A stretch of 18,922 nt of DNA. Source: Eudoraea sp. (GTDB taxonomy: Bacteria > Bacteroidota > Bacteroidia > Flavobacteriales > Flavobacteriaceae). Made by a program: the position numbers and the translations under genes. Below the pieces are notes generated by a model, which was not told the origin of the DNA, did no database searches, and saw only the letters and a program-made list of their open reading frames with translations. Shown here piece by piece: positions 8,561 to 18,200 of the stretch. The stretch is taken from contig JABDQS010000067.1 in NCBI GenBank assembly GCA_013042125.1, positions 1 through 18,922 of the forward strand. Direction: 5' to 3'. Every line of letters starts with the position of its first letter. Within the stretch, counting starts at the first letter, position 1.

Positions 8561-11500
8561 ATGATGATAAGGATTTCAGGGTATTTATTAGTACTTACCA
8601 TACTCTTTAGCGGATGCCAAAACACTCAATCCAAGCGTTTCGCTGCCTTAAAAGCGTCGCAGACAGGCATCAATTTTGAGAATACACTTACCGAGTCTTT
8701 GGAACTCAATATTTTGAACTATTTGTATTTCTATAATGGTGCAGGTGTAGCCGCAGCAGATTTCAACAATGATGGTCTGGTAGACCTATACTTTACGGCC
8801 AACCAGGAAGCAGATCAACTCTATCTTAATGAAGGAGGTTTTCAATTCATAAATGTAACTGAAGAAGCCAACATCAATAACGCGGGCAATTGGACCACGG
8901 GTGTCACCCATGTAGACATCAATCATGATGGGTTACTAGATATCTATATCTGTAAGATAGGCAACTACCGCACTATAAAAGGAAAGAATTTGCTATATGT
9001 AAATCAGGGAGTAAACGAAGAGGGAATTCCTGAATTTAAAGAGGACGCCGCTTCATATGGCCTCGATTTTAGTGGGTTCTCCACCCAGGCTGCTTTTTTT
9101 GACTATGATTTGGATGGGGATCTGGACATGTTCCTCCTTAACCATTCCGTCCATCCTAATATCACCTACGGAAAAGGATCACAACGCCTGAGACCGGACC
9201 CAAGCTCGGGAGACCGATTATTTAAGAATGAAAACGGATATTTCACTGATGTTTCCGAAGAAGCCGGGATCTTTCAGGGTAGAATCGGTTATGGTCTTGG
9301 ATTAACAGTAAGTGACCTCAACAATGACACCTACCCCGATCTTTATATTGGGAATGATTTTTTCGAAAATGATTACCTCTATATCAACAACAAAGACGGA
9401 TCCTTTAAAGAGCTAATCTCCTCCAATATCAATGCACTAGGCCATACCACTCATTTCTCCATGGGGAATGATATTGCAGATATCAACAATGACGGCCTGG
9501 TAGATATCGTATCCCTGGATATGTTGCCTGAAGATCTTGAGACCTATAAGACCTCAGGACTGGAATACCCCTTCCCTACCTACCAATACTATTTGAAGAA
9601 TGGCTATGCTCCCCAATACATGCAGAATACCTTACATCTGAATCTTGGGAATGAATCTTTTAGTGAAATAGGTCAACTCTCAGGAATATCGGCTACTGAA
9701 TGGTCCTGGAGCGCCTTGCTGGCAGATTTTGACAATGACACCTTTAAAGATCTTTACATCACTAATGGCATTAAAAGGGCCACAAATGACATGGACTTTA
9801 TAAGTTTTATCGCCAATGAGTCTATTCAAAAGAGGCTGGAAAAAGGTATGTCTGCCGAAGACATGGAATTTATTGAGGAGATCCCTCAAAAAAAAGCTTC
9901 GAATTACTTTTTAAGAAACAAGGGGAATCTGTCTTTTGAAGATGCTACGGAAGTCTGGTATGAAAAGCGGCCTACTTTTAGCAATGGTGCGGTCTATGCC
10001 GATCTGGATAATGATGGTGATCTGGATATAGTAGTTAATAATGTTGATGGTGAAGCAATGGTATTAGAGAATAATACACGTCTCAAAAACGATACAAATT
10101 TCACAAAAGTTACTTTTCAAGGAGATGAACAAAATCCTTTTGGTATTGGAGCACGAGTGTATACTTTCCTTGGAAAACAAGTACAAACTCAGGAAAATTT
10201 TGTGACCCGGGGTTTTCTGTCTGCTGTACCCGCGGGTTTAACCTTTGGCCTGGGTAAACAAACCAACATAGATTCCGTTCAGGTAGTTTGGCCCAATGGG
10301 AAAAGTCAAATACTTTATAATATAGCTGCAAATAAGGAAATAATATTTAAAGAATCGGAGGCGAAGGAGATCTACTCATTTGTCCATTCTAAAAGTGAAA
10401 AACTAAACGTACACAATGCAGCTCCATCGATCAACTTTAGACATAAAGAACCTCCTACTTTAGAGTTTAACCGCGATCCATTGGTTCCTTTCGCAAACAC
10501 TAATGAAGGACCTGCAATTGCCGTCGCTGATGTTAATAAGGATGGCAAAGATGATATATTTATCAGTGGTGCCAAGGCACAAGCCTCCCAGCTTTTTTTA
10601 CAAAGGGAAGAAGGAAATTTTGAGTTGGTGCAGGAAGATATTTTTCTCCCTGATGCCCTTAACGAAGATGTTTCTCAGGTATTCTTTGATGCCAATGGAG
10701 ATTCCTGGCCAGATTTGCTGGTAGTCAGTGCCGGAAATGAATTTCAATCGGGTGCCAGACTTCGTCCAAGATTGTACATTAACAATAAAGGACTGTTCAA
10801 AAGAGATACTCTGCAATTTCAGGCAGTAGAGCTGAATGCTTCTAAAGTGGCTGTTCATGATCTGGAGAATGATGGGGATCTGGATGTTCTTATTGCAGCA
10901 GACCAAACCCCTTTACAGTTCGGGTCCTCAGCCAGGCAATACGTCTTCTTAAATGATGGAACAGCTAAGTTCCTTGAAGATACAAGTGATAGGTACAACG
11001 CTTTTAAAACCATCCCAAGTGTAAAAGACTTTCTTTGGGCCGATATGGATAACGACGGTGAAAAGGACCTTATTACAGCAGGATACTGGGAACCAATTAC
11101 CATTTTAAAAAATAAAGGTGGGGTTCTCGATCCCCTTAAAGATTCTAGCCTGGAAACCACCAACGGCTTGTGGAACGTTATTAAGGTTTGTGATTTTGAT
11201 AAAGATGGCGACCTGGACATACTTGCCGGGAATTGGGGTCTAAACAGCAGGTTAAAAGCCTCCGGGGAACATCCTATCACACTATACAGAGCAGATTTTG
11301 ATGAGAACGGAACCATAGATCCGGTGGTCACCTATTTTGAAGGAGGTATAGAAACCCCTTTTGCTTCCAAAGATGAATTGGCAAAACAAATGCCTTTTCT
11401 CAACAAGGAATTCTTATCGTATGCTTCCTTTGCAAAAGCAGATCTGAATACCCTTTTTTCAAAGGAGAAACTTTCAAAGGCAGAAAAAAAGCAACTTTAC

Positions 11501-11878
11501 GAATTGAAAAGCATCTATTTGGTAAATGATGGGCAGGGCCATTTTACCAGAGAGGAATTACCCCTTATATCTCAAGCTAGTATTACCCATGAAATACTGA
11601 TTGAGGATTTAAATAATGATGATTTTGAAGACCTTATGCTGGTAGGTAATTCATTCGAAATTAGCACGCAATTAGGTAGGATGGATGCCTCGCATGGCAT
11701 AATTTTGTTGAACGATAAAAAAGGGCACTTCTATTGGGTTCCATCACCAGATATCGATATCTCGGGCCCGGCAAGAAATATTGAAAAACTCAGGGTGAAC
11801 CAAAGTGATTATTTTATCATTGGAATAAACAATGACACCCCCATATTTTTGATCAAAAACAAGGATAAAGGATTATGA
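8561..11878 (+). CDS. Large FG-GAP/VCBS repeat lipoprotein with central ASPIC/UnbV domain (paralog 1)
   Basis: A predicted 1,105-residue envelope lipoprotein. ATG 8561 is chosen over the in-frame TTG at 8483 because it opens on a clean signal peptide with lipobox FSGC (Cys19); the 26 extra residues would bury it. Fourteen calcium-loop motifs of the form DxNxDGxxD begin near residues 67, 119, 181, 252, 307, 389 and 481, and again near 657, 710, 767, 828, 878, 912 and 1016. Between the two sets, about residues 522-596, is an ASPIC/UnbV domain (FGIGARV, TRGFLSA, FGLGK, VVWPNGK). Seven plus seven suggests two seven-bladed beta-propellers. Families with this plan are common in Bacteroidota and annotated as VCBS repeat or CRTAC1-like; no enzymatic role is established to my knowledge. 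No catalytic motif is seen. It is first gene of the operon, and its stop overlaps the next ATG by 4 bp. Confidence 0.88.
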   Translation: MMIRISGYLLVLTILFSGCQNTQSKRFAALKASQTGINFENTLTESLELNILNYLYFYNGAGVAAADFNNDGLVDLYFTANQEADQLYLNEGGFQFINVTEEANINNAGNWTTGVTHVDINHDGLLDIYICKIGNYRTIKGKNLLYVNQGVNEEGIPEFKEDAASYGLDFSGFSTQAAFFDYDLDGDLDMFLLNHSVHPNITYGKGSQRLRPDPSSGDRLFKNENGYFTDVSEEAGIFQGRIGYGLGLTVSDLNNDTYPDLYIGNDFFENDYLYINNKDGSFKELISSNINALGHTTHFSMGNDIADINNDGLVDIVSLDMLPEDLETYKTSGLEYPFPTYQYYLKNGYAPQYMQNTLHLNLGNESFSEIGQLSGISATEWSWSALLADFDNDTFKDLYITNGIKRATNDMDFISFIANESIQKRLEKGMSAEDMEFIEEIPQKKASNYFLRNKGNLSFEDATEVWYEKRPTFSNGAVYADLDNDGDLDIVVNNVDGEAMVLENNTRLKNDTNFTKVTFQGDEQNPFGIGARVYTFLGKQVQTQENFVTRGFLSAVPAGLTFGLGKQTNIDSVQVVWPNGKSQILYNIAANKEIIFKESEAKEIYSFVHSKSEKLNVHNAAPSINFRHKEPPTLEFNRDPLVPFANTNEGPAIAVADVNKDGKDDIFISGAKAQASQLFLQREEGNFELVQEDIFLPDALNEDVSQVFFDANGDSWPDLLVVSAGNEFQSGARLRPRLYINNKGLFKRDTLQFQAVELNASKVAVHDLENDGDLDVLIAADQTPLQFGSSARQYVFLNDGTAKFLEDTSDRYNAFKTIPSVKDFLWADMDNDGEKDLITAGYWEPITILKNKGGVLDPLKDSSLETTNGLWNVIKVCDFDKDGDLDILAGNWGLNSRLKASGEHPITLYRADFDENGTIDPVVTYFEGGIETPFASKDELAKQMPFLNKEFLSYASFAKADLNTLFSKEKLSKAEKKQLYELKSIYLVNDGQGHFTREELPLISQASITHEILIEDLNNDDFEDLMLVGNSFEISTQLGRMDASHGIILLNDKKGHFYWVPSPDIDISGPARNIEKLRVNQSDYFIIGINNDTPIFLIKNKDKGL

Positions 11879-14800
11879 GAACAGGAAATGCAATTCTATT
11901 ACTAGCTTTAGTCAGCATTTTTTCTTTTACCGGTTGTACCTCCAAGGAAGAAAAGGCTGCCATGGAGACAGAGACCGCTCCAACATTGTTTTCACTTCTT
12001 TCTGGAGAAAGGACCGGAATTGATTTTATCAATAAGGTGGAGAATCAAAAGAACTTCAACATTTTTAAATACCGTAATTTTTATAATGGCGGGGGTGTGG
12101 CCATTGGGGATGTAAACAATGATGGCCTGGCTGATATATACCTTACCGGAAACATGGTAAGTAATAAACTCTATCTCAATAAAGGCAACTTAACCTTTGA
12201 AGATATTTCGGCTAAGGCAGGCGTTGAAGGTAGTAAACCCTGGTCCACCGGAGTGGTGATGGTAGACATCAACCAGGATGGATTGCTCGATATCTATGTT
12301 AGTAATGCAGGTAATATGGAGGGGAATAACCATGACAATGATCTTTATATCAACAATGGTGACCTCACATTTACAGAAAAAGCGGCAGAATACAATTTGG
12401 CAAAGACAGGGTTCTCCACACATGCCTCCTTTTTTGACTACGATAAAGATGGTGACCTTGATGCGTACATATTAAATAACAGTAACATTCCGGTGAGTAG
12501 TTTAGGATATGCCGAGCAAAGAGGGGTGCGGGCCCAGGATTGGGAAGGTGTACCTGATATCTTTAAGGGAGTTGGCGATATGCTTCTCCGTAATGACAAC
12601 GGAAAATTTGTAGATGTAAGTGAAAAATCCGGTATCTATGGAAGTCTTATTGGTTTTGGCCTTGGCATTATGATCACTGATATCAACAAAGATCTCTATC
12701 CTGATATTTATGTTTCCAATGATTTTTACGAGCGAGACTATCTCTACATCAACAACCAGGACGGTACGTTTACAGAAGACATAAAGGGATGGACCTCCCA
12801 CCTTTCTCTATCGGCTATGGGCATCGATATGGCCGATATCAACAATGATGGTCATGCAGAGATCTTTATAACAGATATGCTACCCGAAAAAGATGAACGG
12901 GTTAAATCGGTTATGGAATTTGATGGATACGACGTTTTCAGTTTAAAACAGGATAAAGACTTCTACCAGCAATACATCCAAAATACCCTTCAGCTCAATA
13001 ATGGGAACGGTTCGTTTTCGGAGATCGCTTATTACAGTGGCGTAGATGCAACCGACTGGAGTTGGGCCGGACTCCTGTTCGACATGGACAATGATGGTTT
13101 CAGGGACATCTTTATAACCAACGGGATAAACCACGATCTTACAGATCTGGATTTTGTTGATTTTTTTGCCAATGAGATTATTCAGAAAATGGCATTGACC
13201 GGCCAAAAAGAATCTATAGATTCCATCATTAGTAAGATGCCCATCAGACCACAACCCAATTACGCCTACAAGAACAATAAGGACTTAACTTTTTCAAATG
13301 CCAATAAAGATTGGGGTTTTGAACTACCCACAATGTCTAATGGTGCCGCCTATGGAGATCTGGACAATGACGGCGATCTGGATCTGGTGATCAACAATGT
13401 GAATATGGAGGCCTTTTTATATGAAAATCACACAGATTCCATGACGGAGAATCACTATATAAAATTAAAATTCAAAGGCCCTGAAACTAACAAGTTTGCA
13501 ATAGGAACATCCGTGAATCTTTATTACGACAATAATGTCGTCTATCAGGAATTGATCCCGTCCAGAGGGTTTCAGTCATCAATGGATTATGAAATGACCA
13601 TAGGATTAGGGGCAGCTGCCAATATTGATTCCCTGAGGGTGATATGGCCGGATGATCTAACCCAGTTGGCACAAAATGTCGCGGCAGATCAAACCATGAT
13701 CTTTAAACACGAAGAAGCCACTGAAAAATACAAACTATTAAAACCAGAAAGTATTACACCCCTTTTGCAGGAAATCAAAAACAACTCCTTGTTGACCCAC
13801 AAAGAAAACAATTACAATGATTTTGATTACGAAGGCCTCATCTACAAATTACTGTCTGAAGAAGGTCCGGCACTTGCTGTGGGTGATATTGATGGCGATG
13901 GAAATGAAGATCTGTTTTTAGGTGGTGCTAATGGCCAGCCAGGTGTGCTATACAAACACCTTGGCAATGGTAATATTCGTCCGATGCCTCAGCGTGTTTT
14001 TCAGGAGGATCTGGCCTATGAAGATACAGCAGCAGCTCTATTTGATGCAGATGGCGATGGAGACCTGGATCTGATGGTAGGCACTGGCGGTAATCAGGTG
14101 GGCGAGGAAATGACCTACCGAAGCAGGTTATACCTCAATACCGGAAAAGGTAATTTTGTTCGTTCGAAAGAAATGCTGCCTTCCACTTTTAAAAATGTTT
14201 CCACCATTGCTCCTTTCGATTTTGATGGAGATGGGGATATGGATGTCTTTATTGGTTCCAGAAGCGTTGTTGGCACCTATGGTATAGATCCGGATCATTT
14301 ATTCCTGGAGAATGATGGTACAGGCGGCTTTAAGGATGCTACAGAACGCCTGGCGTACGATCTGAAGGATGCAGGCATGGTAACCAATGCTGTATGGGCC
14401 GATATGGATGGTGACGATAAAAAAGATCTTGTGACAGTCTCAGAATGGGGAACCCCTAAAATCTTCAGGAATTCCGGGAGGCGATTAGCTAAAATGTCCT
14501 CTTCATTAGATAGCCTCGATGGACTCTGGAACGTGGTGGAAGCGGCAGACCTGGATAATGATGGGGATAATGATCTTGTACTAGGCAATCAGGGAGCCAA
14601 TTTGCACTATAAACCAACATTGAAAAATCCCATGAAGATGTGGATCAATGATTTTGATGGAAATGGTACCATTGAGCAGATCGTAACGCTAAATGAAAAT
14701 GAGAAGGACTACCCATTGCACCAGAAGAAAGAACTAACGAATCAAATAGTTTCGCTAAAAAAGCAGAATCTAAAAGCCTCAGAATACGCAAAGAAGACCA

Positions 14801-15231
14801 TTAATGAATTATGGCCTCCAGAAGTATTCGGTAATTCTATCATGAAAAAATCAGGTATCGCAGAATCTGTCATAGCCATTAATGAAGGTGGTGGCAAATT
14901 CAGCATTAAGATTCTGCCACCCAGAGTACAACTCTCCTGTATCTGTGGCATATCCTGTTCTGATGTTAATAATGATGGCTACATGGATCTTATCATGGGA
15001 GGAAATAATTTTGAATTCAAACCACAATATTCCAGATTAGATGCCAATTACGGCAATGTACTTTTGGGGAATAAGGAGTTGAATTTCCAATGGGAAGACT
15101 ATTCTAAAAGTGGATTTTTTATCAGGGAGGAGATCAAACATTTAAAACAATTCAAAGATAAAAACGGACATAGGTATATCATTGCAGCTTTAAATGACGC
15201 AAAACCGAAGATCTACAGGCTTAATGACTAA
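11875..15231 (+). CDS. Large FG-GAP/VCBS repeat lipoprotein with central ASPIC/UnbV domain (paralog 2)
   Basis: The second paralog has 1,118 residues. Its ATG lies inside the preceding stop (ATGA), pointing to coupled translation. The signal peptide ends in lipobox FTGC (Cys21), followed by TSKEEK, which resembles the K-(D/E)2 surface-export signal of Bacteroidota lipoproteins. Seven DxNxDG-type motifs run from about residue 79 to 495, an ASPIC/UnbV domain covers about 537-608 (IGTSVNLYY, SRGFQSS, GLGAAANIDSLRVIWPDD), and seven more motifs run from about 671 to 1030. In propeller 1 it is the most divergent copy: it has AMGIDMADIN where the other two have SMGND-ADIN, and a different loop after repeat 3 (GYAEQRGVRAQDWEGVPD). 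Uniquely it carries Cys1022, Cys1024 and Cys1028 (CICGISC) just before the last motif. Role unknown; a partner or variant of the flanking copies is likely. Confidence 0.88.
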   Translation: MRTGNAILLLALVSIFSFTGCTSKEEKAAMETETAPTLFSLLSGERTGIDFINKVENQKNFNIFKYRNFYNGGGVAIGDVNNDGLADIYLTGNMVSNKLYLNKGNLTFEDISAKAGVEGSKPWSTGVVMVDINQDGLLDIYVSNAGNMEGNNHDNDLYINNGDLTFTEKAAEYNLAKTGFSTHASFFDYDKDGDLDAYILNNSNIPVSSLGYAEQRGVRAQDWEGVPDIFKGVGDMLLRNDNGKFVDVSEKSGIYGSLIGFGLGIMITDINKDLYPDIYVSNDFYERDYLYINNQDGTFTEDIKGWTSHLSLSAMGIDMADINNDGHAEIFITDMLPEKDERVKSVMEFDGYDVFSLKQDKDFYQQYIQNTLQLNNGNGSFSEIAYYSGVDATDWSWAGLLFDMDNDGFRDIFITNGINHDLTDLDFVDFFANEIIQKMALTGQKESIDSIISKMPIRPQPNYAYKNNKDLTFSNANKDWGFELPTMSNGAAYGDLDNDGDLDLVINNVNMEAFLYENHTDSMTENHYIKLKFKGPETNKFAIGTSVNLYYDNNVVYQELIPSRGFQSSMDYEMTIGLGAAANIDSLRVIWPDDLTQLAQNVAADQTMIFKHEEATEKYKLLKPESITPLLQEIKNNSLLTHKENNYNDFDYEGLIYKLLSEEGPALAVGDIDGDGNEDLFLGGANGQPGVLYKHLGNGNIRPMPQRVFQEDLAYEDTAAALFDADGDGDLDLMVGTGGNQVGEEMTYRSRLYLNTGKGNFVRSKEMLPSTFKNVSTIAPFDFDGDGDMDVFIGSRSVVGTYGIDPDHLFLENDGTGGFKDATERLAYDLKDAGMVTNAVWADMDGDDKKDLVTVSEWGTPKIFRNSGRRLAKMSSSLDSLDGLWNVVEAADLDNDGDNDLVLGNQGANLHYKPTLKNPMKMWINDFDGNGTIEQIVTLNENEKDYPLHQKKELTNQIVSLKKQNLKASEYAKKTINELWPPEVFGNSIMKKSGIAESVIAINEGGGKFSIKILPPRVQLSCICGISCSDVNNDGYMDLIMGGNNFEFKPQYSRLDANYGNVLLGNKELNFQWEDYSKSGFFIREEIKHLKQFKDKNGHRYIIAALNDAKPKIYRLND

Positions 15232-18200
15232 AACGATTTCATTTATTGGTGTGTTTGTTCTTTTGCTTGGGTGTGGTAAAACGGGGGGTGACCTTTTTAC
15301 AAATCCACCGGCCAAAGACACTGGCATTTCCTTTAGTAATGACATAACTGAGACCAATGATCTTAATATATTGGACTATCTCTACTTTTATAATGGAGGA
15401 GGAGTGGCCATAGGCGATATAAACGGAGACGACCTGCCGGATATTTATTTCTCCGGAAATCAGGTAAAGAATAAACTATATCTCAATAAGGGCAACCTAA
15501 CTTTTGAGGACATTACTGAGAAAGCAGGGGTAGCAGGGAACAGTTCCTGGAATACAGGAACGGTAATGGGAGATGTAAATGGGGATGGATTATTGGATAT
15601 CTATGTCTGTGCGGTGGTAGGCATCAATGGTTTTAATGGCTACAATGAACTTTTTATTAATAATGGAGACCAAACCTTTACAGAAAGTGCTGCCAAATAC
15701 GGCCTGGATTTTGACACCTATAGTTCTAATGCAGCCTTCCTGGATTTTGATCTTGACGGTGATCTTGACCTGTACCTCCTAAACCATGCTGTTCATACAC
15801 AGGAATCTTTTGGCAAGGCCGATCTCCGGTATAAAAGAGATTTTCAGACCGGAGACAAGCTTTTGCGAAACGATGGAGGATCATTTGTTGAAATCAGTGA
15901 AGAAGCAGGCATCTATGGTGGCATCAATGGGTACGGTCTTGGGGTTGCCATAAGCGACTTTAACCAGGATGGATATCCCGATATTTATGTGGGGAACGAC
16001 TTCCATGAAGATGATTATTACTATCTGAATAATGGAGATGGTACTTTCACGGAAAGCTTAAAAACCTATTTTGGACATACCACCAGGTTTTCTATGGGGA
16101 ACGATGTCGCAGATATTAATCATGACGGATGGCCAGACATTTTATCGCTAGACATGCTTCCCGAAGATGAGATCGTGCTAAAATCCTCCGAGGGAGATGA
16201 CGATTTTCAGATCCAAAAGATGAGGATAAACCAATACGGATATCACTATCAGTTCACACGAAATATGTTGCAGGTGAACAGGCCGGGGTATGGTTTTGAA
16301 GAAACCGCCCTAATGAGCGGTATTGCTGCGACCGACTGGAGTTGGAGCGCTCTTTTTGCCGATTATAATGCGGATGGAGAACAAGATATTTTTATTTCAA
16401 ATGGAATACCCAAACGGCCTAATGACCTCGACTTTATCAACTTTGTCTCGGATGATCAGATCAAAAAGAAAATAGACAATACCAAGCTGGTAGATCAGGA
16501 GGCCTTAAATATGATGCCCTCAGGAAACATTCATAATTATGTATTCCAGGGAACCAATAGTTTAAACTTCATAGACAGGTCTGCAGATTGGATAGAGAAA
16601 GATACACTGGTATCTGGTGCAACTGCGATGGGCGACCTGGATAATGACGGCGATCTCGATCTGGTGACGAATAATATCAATAGTGCGGCCACGCTCTATA
16701 TAAACCAGACCAATACCGGGGCTAATTATTTAAAAATTAAGCTTAAATATCCCGGGAAGAATACATTTGGAATTGGGACTAAAATACTTTCCTATCACCA
16801 AGGAGTACTTCAGTTCAAGGAGATGTTCACAGTAAGAGGCTTCCAGGCCTCCTCAGAGCCCATCATTCATTTTGGATATGGGGCGCAACAGAAAGTTGAT
16901 TCCTTAAGGATCCTTTGGCCGGATAATACAACTCAGATCCTCAAAAATGTCGGTGTAAATCAAACCCTGGAAATACTCCCTCAAGATAATCTGCCTTTCA
17001 GCTACCCCTGGTTAAAAAACAACAAAACAATACTTTTTGAAAAAGTTGAGGACAATATGGGGATACAATTTACCCATCAGGAAGATCCATATGTTGACTT
17101 CAATCGTCAAAAACTGATCCCTTATGAAGTGTCAGATCGTGGTCCGGCCCTTGCTGTCGGAGATATCAACGGCGATGGAGCAGACGATCTGTTCTTTGGG
17201 AGTTCTAAGTTTCAGCCATCTACCTTCTTTATCCAAACATCAGACGGATTTCAAGAAGCTTTCTTTCCTGAGGTCACTGTTGATTCTATTACTGAGGATG
17301 TGGTGTCTGTTATTGAAGATTTTAATAATGATGGTCAGAACGACCTGTTCGTGGGTACCGGCGGGGCCGACTTTTTTAATGAGATGCCTCCTCTGCTGGA
17401 TTCCTATTATTTAGGATCCGATTCCACCTTTATTAAACAAGCTTTACCAGGTACTTTTCAAAATGTATCAGTTCTTGCTACTTCAGATTATGACATGGAT
17501 GGAGATATGGACCTGTTTGTTGGAAATCAAATGATCACGAATGACTTTGGCAAAATTCCTGAATCTTTTATTTTACGCAATACTAACGGCGTCTTTGAGC
17601 GGATAGAGAACGTGGACCTTACCAATGTGGGAATGCTAACTGATGCCATTTGGGATGACTATAATGGTGATGGTACTGCAGATCTTGTTGTAGTTGGAGA
17701 ATGGATGTCGCCCGTTTTCTTTAAAAACGTAAATGGAACTCTTATAAAAGATAACGCCCTGGAGGGCACAATTAATGGTCTTTGGGAAAGCCTCGAGGCC
17801 TTTGACATCGATCAGGATGGGGATACGGATTATTTACTGGGAAACTGGGGATTAAATACGAAGTTTAAAGCATCTGAAAATACCCCTATGATAATGTACT
17901 ACGCAGATTTCGATAAGAATGGAAGTACAGAGACCATAGTAGCCACAGAAAAAAATGGACAATATTACCCTATAGAAGGATTGAAAGGTCTCGCAGACCA
18001 ATTGGTAAGTTTACGAAAGAAGTTTACCGCCTATAAGGACTTTGCCGGAAAACCCATTGAAGAGATCCTGGATCGGCAACAAATAAAGGAAGCCAAAAAA
18101 TATGAGATCAATGAATTGCGTTCAGGATATCTTGAAAATGACAAAGGTAAATTCAGATTTGTTCCTTTTGGCAGGCAATTACAAGTTGCCCCGATAATGT

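Noticed and set aside
10855..11331. Minus-strand open frame of 158 residues inside paralog 1, the longest of many antisense frames over the propeller genes
   Set aside because: It lies wholly inside a strongly supported gene and is Ser/Pro/Leu-rich, as expected from the complement of repeated GAT/GAC/AAT codons. No start signal or recognisable domain.
15194..15223. Upstream ATG 15194 for paralog 3
   Set aside because: It adds ten polar residues before the signal peptide and deepens the overlap to 38 bp; ATG 15224 fits the overlap pattern of the neighbouring genes.
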